NCBI GenBank assembly: GCA_946409145.1
Contig: CAMJVA010000043.1
Coordinates: forward strand, 1 to 9,903
DNA length: 9,903 nt
Direction of reading: 5' to 3'
Origin: an uncultured Enterococcus sp.
GTDB taxonomy: Bacteria; Bacillota; Bacilli; Lactobacillales; Enterococcaceae
The first letter of the stretch is position 1. Each line of letters opens with the position of its first letter. The notes below the pieces were generated by a model. It made no database searches. It was not told where the DNA came from and saw only the letters and a list, made by a program, of their open reading frames with translations. This document shows positions 5,607-9,903 of this stretch, in pieces. The position numbers and the translations under genes were made by a program.

Positions 5607-7130
5607 CTAGATTAATACATTTCCCACAAGCATAATTAACACAAGTAAAATAATCATTAAAAGTAATTTAGTTACGAATTTCATCCATTTATCAAAGCCA
5701 ATATTAACCATGGATAAGGAAACTAAAATTAATCCAGTTGGAGCAACTAAACCAATGAGACCTTGGCCCCAGTTATAGGCATTAATAATAATGGAACGGT
5801 CAATTCCCACAACGTCAGCCAGTGGCGCCATAATTGGCATAGACAATACAGCAAGTCCTGAGGAAGATTGAATAAATAATCCTAAAATACAGTAGATAAA
5901 GAATAATACGATAATGAATAAAACGTTATTCATATTACTAATTTGTAGACTAAAGAAGTTCATAACTGTATCACTAACAAAACTGGATTCCATAACAATT
6001 CCTACTGAACGAGCAATACCAACTGTTAAAGCAACACCTAAAAGATCCGCAGCTCCTGTGACGAAACTGTTCACAAAAACTTTTTCTTTTAAGCCAGCAG
6101 TAAAGGCTAAAATGTATAAGACAGCTAAGAAAACAACGGCAATTTCTGTAAAGTACCAACCTAATTGTTGCACTCCGTAAATCATTACAATAAAACCAGC
6201 AGCAAAAATTAGTAAGGTTAGTTTTTGTCGTAAAGTAAATTCTCCAGCACCTTGAGCTTGAGTCTTAAATTCTTCTAATTGATCCGTGTCCATTTCACCA
6301 TAAACTAAAGAAGTTTCAGGATTTTTTCTCACTTTTTCTCCGTAACGAATGGTATAAATCATTGAAAGTCCCACAGATAAGACCCACATTAAAATCCGAA
6401 TAGGCATCCCATCTGTAAAGTTAATTCCTGCTGCATTTGAAGCAATCACTGTTGAAAATGGATTAATCGTAGAACTCATAGTTCCAATGGCCGTTCCTAG
6501 ATAAATCGTCGCCACCAGAGTCATAGTGTCATAGCCTGCCATTAGGAAAATAGGAATTAAAATAGGGTAGAAAGCTAAGGTTTCTTCGGCTAAACCAAAT
6601 GTCGTTCCCCCAAGAGCGATTAAGGCCATCACAATTACAATTAGCCATTTTTGTTTACCGTTTAATTTTTTGGAAAGACGCAACATGCCGGCATTCATGG
6701 CTCCTGTGGAATTCACAATTCCAATAACCCCACCAAGAATTAAAATGAAGACCATAATGTCGACACTTTCAGTAATTCCTTGAACTTGTGAGTTTAAAAA
6801 TTGAGTAATGGTTCCCACAACACCCCGTTTAGGTTTTTCAATACGTTCATAAGTATTTGGAATAGCAACTGGTTTATAAAGGGTTCCATCTTTAAATTTA
6901 TCAACAGAAATATTAATGTTGTATTTGTCTAAAGTTTCCTGAGTTCCTGGTTCCTCTTTTGTTTCGTCTTTAGCGTTAGTGACGACAAAATTTTTGTCAT
7001 CTAAATCATAACTTAAAGTACTGTATTTCCCAGATGGAATAAAGAAAGTTAGTGCTTGAACTAGAATTAAAACAATAATAATGACGGTGTACGCACTGGG
7101 AAACTCAAATTTTTTTTGCTTTTCTTTCAC
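5607..7130 (-). CDS. YfcC-family carrier (DcuC-like superfamily), probable amino acid or carboxylate transporter
   Basis: A 507-residue polytopic membrane protein of the YfcC family, related to C4-dicarboxylate carriers (DcuC fold). Streptococcal ArcD arginine/ornithine exchangers belong to this family, but other members are uncharacterised. The first segment is at about 12-32; then comes a long hydrophilic, probably external loop (35-105) and ten or more further segments. Family motifs seen are GTTFGLAEETLAFYP and, near the C-terminus, QSSSGLAVLSMP and NWGQGLIGLVAPTG. I place the start at GTG 7130: the Shine-Dalgarno AAAGGAG (7145-7139) lies eight bases before it, whereas the upstream GTG at 7139 overlaps that sequence and cannot use it. 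No arcA, arcB or arcC gene is nearby, so arginine exchange is only a possibility. It is transcribed alone, towards the sugar operon, with its own terminator. Confidence 0.88.
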   Translation of the reverse strand: MKEKQKKFEFPSAYTVIIIVLILVQALTFFIPSGKYSTLSYDLDDKNFVVTNAKDETKEEPGTQETLDKYNINISVDKFKDGTLYKPVAIPNTYERIEKPKRGVVGTITQFLNSQVQGITESVDIMVFILILGGVIGIVNSTGAMNAGMLRLSKKLNGKQKWLIVIVMALIALGGTTFGLAEETLAFYPILIPIFLMAGYDTMTLVATIYLGTAIGTMSSTINPFSTVIASNAAGINFTDGMPIRILMWVLSVGLSMIYTIRYGEKVRKNPETSLVYGEMDTDQLEEFKTQAQGAGEFTLRQKLTLLIFAAGFIVMIYGVQQLGWYFTEIAVVFLAVLYILAFTAGLKEKVFVNSFVTGAADLLGVALTVGIARSVGIVMESSFVSDTVMNFFSLQISNMNNVLFIIVLFFIYCILGLFIQSSSGLAVLSMPIMAPLADVVGIDRSIIINAYNWGQGLIGLVAPTGLILVSLSMVNIGFDKWMKFVTKLLLMIILLVLIMLVGNVLI

Positions 7131-7138
7131 AAAAATCA

Positions 7139-7145
7139 CTCCTTT
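7139..7145 (-). promoter_or_regulatory. Ribosome binding site fixing the YfcC start
   Basis: On the minus strand the sequence reads AAAGGAG directly running into TGATTTTTGTG. The G of AGGAG is the first base of the upstream GTG codon (7139), so only the second GTG (7130) has usable spacing (8 bases). This shortens the protein by three residues. Confidence 0.8.
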
Positions 7146-7149
7146 TTTT

Positions 7150-7202
7150 GTTTACAATCTGTTAATGGTCGATTGTCTACCTTGTTTTTGTAAACCTTTC
7201 CA
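7150..7202. promoter_or_regulatory. cre-like site and nested dyads upstream of the YfcC gene
   Basis: TGTAAACCTTTCCA (7189-7202) fits the catabolite-responsive element pattern TGNAANCGNWNNCA with one mismatch, in the central CG. Overlapping it, GTTTACAA (7150-7157) and TTGTAAAC (7188-7195) form a perfect 8-bp inverted repeat. Inside that, ACAATC (7154-7159) and GATTGT (7171-7176) form a second dyad with an 11-base spacer, that is, about two helical turns from centre to centre. All lie within 75 bases upstream of the YfcC start. CcpA control is inference; the central mismatch weakens it, and the dyads could instead bind another regulator. Confidence 0.4.
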
Positions 7203-7466
7203 AATGCTAGCAAAAAAATTTAAAAGAAATAATTGCAACTATTTTACCATTTATAGGAAGAAAAATAAACATGACAGTCAGTTTTGGCATATTTATTTTT
7301 GCTTGTGAGGCAATTTTTTAATAAACCTTTCCTATATAATAATTTTCACCTATAAAATGGCTTTACGTTTGGTTTCTTTAACTGTAAAGTCTTTTTTTCG
7401 TAAAGTTTTTACTAGAAAGGTTGTTCCATTATATTTTTTTGTTTCTTCACTCACAAGTCACTATCT
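7203..7466. other. Repeat-rich divergent intergenic region
   Basis: This is the centre of the 400-base gap between the divergent YfcC and SDR genes. It has no convincing coding sequence. The octamer AACCTTTC occurs three times in and just before it: 7193-7200 and 7324-7331 (within an 11-base repeat TAAACCTTTCC) and, inverted, 7415-7422. GTAAAGT is repeated at 7384-7390 and 7400-7406, with an inverted CTTTAC at 7361-7366. A TATAAT (7335-7340, +) and a minus-strand TATAAA near 7248-7253 are present, but neither has a -35 box at proper spacing. The promoter of the YfcC gene must lie here or in 7150-7202, but I cannot place it. Confidence 0.5.
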
Positions 7467-7495
7467 TTGCAGAAAATTTTTTCGTGGGCTAGACT
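7467..7495 (+). promoter_or_regulatory. Candidate promoter of the SDR gene
   Basis: TTGCAG (7467-7472) and TAGACT (7490-7495) are separated by 17 bp and each match the vegetative sigma consensus at four of six positions. The predicted transcript would begin about 30 bases before the GTG start. It is the best pair in the region but of only moderate quality. Confidence 0.4.
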
Positions 7496-7530
7496 AAATT
7501 TATAAAGAAACATAAGGAGGAAGAATATTC

Positions 7531-8166
7531 GTGAATATTTTAGTCGTTGGTGCAACAGGTCGCGTTGGTCAAAGTTTAACCGAAAAATTAGTGGCAAAAG
7601 GGCACACTGTATATGCTGCCTCAAGAAGTGCCGAAAAAATTTCAGCAACAGACCAAGTAAAACCGGTCTATTTTGACTTACATTCTTCTGTGACAGAGAT
7701 GGTAGAAAAGATGCAGTTGATGGACGTGGTGTATTTTGTAGCAGGGTCACGTGGAAAAGATCTTTTGCAGTCTGATCTCTTTGGTGCAGTAAAATTGATG
7801 CAAGCTGCCCAAAAAAATAATATTAAACGCTATATTCAATTAAGTTCCATGTTTGCCCTAGATCCAGAACGTTGGGAAGAACCAGGTTTAGCAGATTTAA
7901 CAGATTATAATATTGCAAAATATTTTTCTGACAGATACTTGATTGATAATACAGACTTGGCCTATACAATTTTGCAACCTGGAAGTTTAATGGAAACACC
8001 TAGTACTGGCAAAGTTGCGTTCAACATAGATGACACAGGAAAAAATTCTATCGATGATGTAGCGGAAGTTTTAGTGAGTCTTTTGGACTACTCAAATACT
8101 GTGGGTAAAGTAATCACTATGCATGAAGGAAATACAGACATCAATACTGCCTTGGAAAAAATTTAG
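7531..8166 (+). CDS. Atypical SDR-family NAD(P)-binding oxidoreductase
   Basis: A 211-residue soluble protein with an N-terminal Rossmann nucleotide-binding motif, GATGRVGQ at 7-14, and a basic residue after the second strand (R32 in AASRSAEK) that would favour NADPH. Strand-helix alternation continues through YIQLSS (101-106), which holds the usual Ser position, and a YxxxK motif at Y126-K130 (YNIAK). The pattern TILQPGSLMETPSTG (146-160) is typical of NmrA-like/atypical SDR proteins (SDR_a5 group, YwnB/YhfK-like) that act as small reductases or redox sensors. The start is GTG with a strong AAGGAGG at 7514-7520, ten bases upstream. It is a single-gene unit, closed by the 8185-8228 terminator and divergent from the YfcC gene. 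The substrate is unknown. Confidence 0.88.
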   Translation: MNILVVGATGRVGQSLTEKLVAKGHTVYAASRSAEKISATDQVKPVYFDLHSSVTEMVEKMQLMDVVYFVAGSRGKDLLQSDLFGAVKLMQAAQKNNIKRYIQLSSMFALDPERWEEPGLADLTDYNIAKYFSDRYLIDNTDLAYTILQPGSLMETPSTGKVAFNIDDTGKNSIDDVAEVLVSLLDYSNTVGKVITMHEGNTDINTALEKI

Positions 8167-8184
8167 TTTAGTTTAAACCATAGG

Positions 8185-8228
8185 AACACCAGAAATGTTA
8201 AGAAAACAATCATTTCTGGTGTTTTTTT
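8185..8228 (+). terminator. Rho-independent terminator of the SDR gene
   Basis: A perfect 13-bp stem, AACACCAGAAATG (8185-8197) against CATTTCTGGTGTT (8211-8223), a 13-base loop and T's to 8228. It begins 19 bases after the stop codon. Confidence 0.95.
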
Positions 8229-8323
8229 GGTAGAATGAAAGAAGTATGGTCATTAATTTCATAAGTATCATGTGAACATATAGTCACTACATAATACAAA
8301 ATTAAAACAACTGGGAGGAATAA

Positions 8324-8830
8324 ATGAATAATAACGATAGATTATTGCGCTTGCGCTATGCAATCGACTTAAAGGATAGTGATTTCATTAAAGCTTTTGA
8401 ACTGGGCGGCGTACCTATAACAAAAGAAGAAGCTCAATCAGTACTGACAAAAGTTCAAGATAAACATGAGGATAATGCAGAGAACAATGTTTATGAAAAA
8501 GCCATTAATAATCAAGTGTTTGATGCATTCTTAAATGGTCTCATTATTTTGGCTCGCGGTCCGCAAAAAGATAAGTCCCCAGTGGATACACCAGAAAAAA
8601 GTAAGGAAATTAAACACGTTAATAATGTTTTATTGAAAAAGTTAAAAATTGCTCTTTCTATGACCACAGAAGATATTTTAACTATTTTTGCAGAAGTTGA
8701 TCTTTATCCGTCCAAAGGAGAAATCGGAGCTTTTTTAAGAAAAGAAGGACACAGAAATTTTAAGCCATGCGGTGATAAATATATGCGCAATTTTCTTAAA
8801 GGACTAGGAATTTATAATAGAAGAAGCTGA
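8324..8830 (+). CDS. DUF1456 (YehS-like) protein
   Basis: A 168-residue soluble protein of the DUF1456 family, represented by E. coli YehS, whose function is unknown. It shows the family's internal duplication. Repeat one has NNDRLLRLRYAIDLKD at 3-18 and ends with FDAFLNGLI (66-74). Repeat two has NNVLLKKLKIALSMTTEDI at 100-118 and ends with MRNFLKGLGI (154-163). A charged linker (80-98) separates them. Each repeat also contains a basic/aromatic segment (FLRKEGHRNFKPC, 137-149, in the second). The start has GGGAGGAA at 8313-8320, three bases before the ATG. A possible -10 (TAATAC, 8292-8297) lies upstream without a good -35. No recognisable terminator follows. It seems to be monocistronic. 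Confidence 0.9.
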   Translation: MNNNDRLLRLRYAIDLKDSDFIKAFELGGVPITKEEAQSVLTKVQDKHEDNAENNVYEKAINNQVFDAFLNGLIILARGPQKDKSPVDTPEKSKEIKHVNNVLLKKLKIALSMTTEDILTIFAEVDLYPSKGEIGAFLRKEGHRNFKPCGDKYMRNFLKGLGIYNRRS

Positions 8831-8899
8831 TCATAAGCAATTTTTACTCAAGAAATTTTTAAACGAAAACAATAAACAGCTATTTTAAAAGCCTTTTTC

Positions 8900-8931
8900 C
8901 TTGACTTGAAGTGGACTCAAAGAGATATGAT
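8900..8931 (+). promoter_or_regulatory. MerR-type promoter with 19-bp spacer and operator dyad
   Basis: A -35 box TTGACT (8901-8906) and a -10 box TATGAT (8926-8931) are separated by 19 bp, two more than the optimum. The spacer holds an imperfect 18-bp dyad, CTTGAAGTGGACTCAAAG (8905-8922), in which six of nine pairs match, close to the CTTGGAGT..ACTCCAAG pattern of MerR-family operators. A long spacer plus an internal dyad is the hallmark of promoters that a MerR-type activator unwinds into register. The downstream unit is the aldehyde dehydrogenase, which fits the aldehyde- or stress-responsive MerR subgroup (AdhR-like). No MerR-family gene is in the window. The architecture is seen; the regulator and signal are inferred. 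Confidence 0.75.
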
Positions 8932-8995
8932 AGGTTTGTGACTTAGTCGAAGTATTTTTTAGTGATCAAAATTTATAAATGAGGAAATTAAGGAG

Positions 8996-9058
8996 ATGAA
9001 GCCAATCATTTATCAGTTAGTAAATTTTTTGCTAGGATGCCATAAAAAATTTGATTAA
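8996..9058 (+). CDS. Possible 20-residue leader ORF (MKPIIYQLVN...)
   Basis: A 20-codon ORF in the leader between the MerR-type promoter and the aldehyde dehydrogenase, ending 15 bases before the latter's ATG. It has a short hydrophobic stretch (IIYQLVNFLLG) and a basic C-terminus. GAGGAA at 8981-8986 is a usable ribosome binding site; AAGGAG directly abuts the ATG and is too close to serve. A six-codon ORF (ATG 8979) ends in a TGA that overlaps this ATG as ATGA. It could be a leader peptide, a small membrane peptide, a remnant of a lost gene, or chance. Confidence 0.3.
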   Translation: MKPIIYQLVNFLLGCHKKFD

Positions 9059-9073
9059 GAAAGAGGAACAATC

Positions 9074-9903
9074 ATGCCAAGACAAACAATCAATCCTTAT
9101 ACCAATGAAGTTTTAAAAACATTTGCAGATGCTACTGATGAAGAAATTGAACAAGCATTAGCAACAGCTGACAAGTTATACCGGGAAATGAAACAGGAAA
9201 ATATAAAAAAACGAGCTATCGTTTTGCATAAAGTAGCGGATTATATGCGCGCTCACAAAACAGAATTAGCCCAAGTGATGACTCTAGAAATGGGTAAATT
9301 AATCTCAGAATCTGAAGGAGAAGTTGAATTATGTGCCATGATTGCCGATTATTTTGCTGATCATGGTGCCAAGATGTTAGAGCCAACTTTACTAGAGACC
9401 AGAGCTAATGGTGAAGCAAAAGTTTATAAACATTCAACAGGTGTCATATTGGCCGTTGAACCATGGAACTTTCCTTATTACCAAATTATGCGGGTTTTTG
9501 CACCAAACTATATGGTAGGAAATCCGATGATTCTCCGGGATGCGGCAAATATTCCTTGGTCTGCACAAACATTTGCCGAAATGGTGATTAAAGCAGGTGC
9601 TCCAACTGGTTCCATTACTAATTTATTTATGAGCTATGATCAAGTCGCAGAAATTATTGCTGATCCACGTATTCAAGGGGTTGCTTTAACAGGTTCTGAA
9701 AGAGGCGGTTCTTCTGTGGCAATGGCTGCAGGAAAAAATTTAAAGAAAAATACCATGGAACTTGGTGGTCAAGACGCCTTTATTGTTTTAGAAGATGCTA
9801 ATATGGATGATGTCAATGATATTGCTTGGCGGGCACGTTTATATAATACTGGTCAAGTTTGCACCTCGTCTAAACGGTTCATTGTCATGGATAATGTGTA
9901 TGA
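9074..9903 (+). CDS. Aldehyde dehydrogenase, succinate-semialdehyde type (3' truncated by window)
   Basis: The first 276 residues of an NAD(P)-dependent aldehyde dehydrogenase, which oxidises an aldehyde to its acid in the cytoplasm. Full-length relatives have about 455-480 residues. Visible family elements are EPWNFPYYQ (129-137) with the active-site Asn132, the cofactor-contact segment GNPMILRDAAN (149-159), VALTGSERGG (203-212), MELGGQDAF with the general base E229, and GQVCTSSKR with the catalytic C263. The pattern is closest to the NAD-dependent succinate-semialdehyde dehydrogenase (Sad/GabD-like) group common in lactic acid bacteria. R155 stands where most family members have the cofactor-binding Lys. 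The ATG has AAGAGGAA at 9061-9068 upstream. It is probably transcribed from the MerR-type promoter at 8900-8931. The exact substrate cannot be told from the sequence. Confidence 0.92.
   Translation, partial: MPRQTINPYTNEVLKTFADATDEEIEQALATADKLYREMKQENIKKRAIVLHKVADYMRAHKTELAQVMTLEMGKLISESEGEVELCAMIADYFADHGAKMLEPTLLETRANGEAKVYKHSTGVILAVEPWNFPYYQIMRVFAPNYMVGNPMILRDAANIPWSAQTFAEMVIKAGAPTGSITNLFMSYDQVAEIIADPRIQGVALTGSERGGSSVAMAAGKNLKKNTMELGGQDAFIVLEDANMDDVNDIAWRARLYNTGQVCTSSKRFIVMDNVY

Noticed and set aside
5914..6180. 88-residue plus-strand ORF and a 61-residue minus-strand ORF within the YfcC gene
   Set aside because: Both are other-frame readings of the conserved membrane protein; composition is typical of such shadows.
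7081..7308. 75-residue plus-strand ORF across the YfcC start and upstream region
   Set aside because: No ribosome binding site, composition like translated intergenic DNA, and it runs opposite to the regulatory region of the YfcC gene.
7451..7750. 99-residue minus-strand ORF overlapping the SDR start
   Set aside because: It is antisense to the Rossmann motif region of a clear gene and resembles no family.
8831..8900. Possible terminator after the DUF1456 gene
   Set aside because: Short T-runs occur, but no stem longer than a few pairs precedes them.
1..9903. CRISPR array, prophage, insertion sequence, tRNA or rRNA gene, toxin-antitoxin pair or defence island
   Set aside because: I looked for regularly spaced repeats, transposase or integrase motifs, tRNA-like folds and paired small ORFs and saw none that hold up.

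Overview
The window looks like a chromosomal contig end from a low-GC Gram-positive bacterium, most likely a lactic acid bacterium of the Enterococcaceae or a close relative. This rests on the AT-rich codon use, strong AGGAGG-type ribosome binding sites, TTG and GTG starts, many rho-independent terminators, and the gene families present (PMCA/SERCA-type Ca2+ pump, VanZ-like membrane protein, GPH sugar symporter with a GH13 glucosidase, YfcC carrier). The genus is inference; no rRNA or other marker gene is present.

Layout from left to right. Bases 8-41 are an Illumina adapter, not biology. The genuine sequence starts at 42, inside the C-terminal third of a P-type calcium ATPase (42-866). A small unrecognised protein with a weak HicB-like look (1011-1328) and a VanZ-like membrane protein (1425-1970) follow, each closed by its own terminator. 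Next is a two-gene sugar operon (2167-5422): a MelB-like symporter overlaps by 11 bases a cytoplasmic GH13 oligo-1,6-glucosidase that carries an extra N-terminal helical region of about 85 residues. Together they could import and cleave isomalto-type oligosaccharides. Two terminators (5431-5492 on +, 5566-5598 on -) separate this operon from a convergent YfcC-family carrier (5607-7130, minus strand).

A 400-base divergent intergenic region, rich in short repeats and holding a cre-like site, separates the carrier from an atypical SDR (NAD(P)-binding) protein (7531-8166). A DUF1456/YehS-type protein (8324-8830) follows. The last region holds a well-formed MerR-type promoter (19-bp spacer with an internal dyad, 8900-8931), a leader of about 140 bases with a possible 20-codon ORF, and the first 276 codons of a succinate-semialdehyde-type aldehyde dehydrogenase that runs off the right edge.

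Most genes are ordinary metabolic or transport functions. I see no CRISPR array, defence island, prophage or insertion sequence, and no clear undescribed multi-gene system. The most interesting signals are the MerR-type promoter before the aldehyde dehydrogenase, the N-terminal extension on the glucosidase, the perfect hairpin at 945-986 that lacks a T-tract, and the adapter contamination at the left end.
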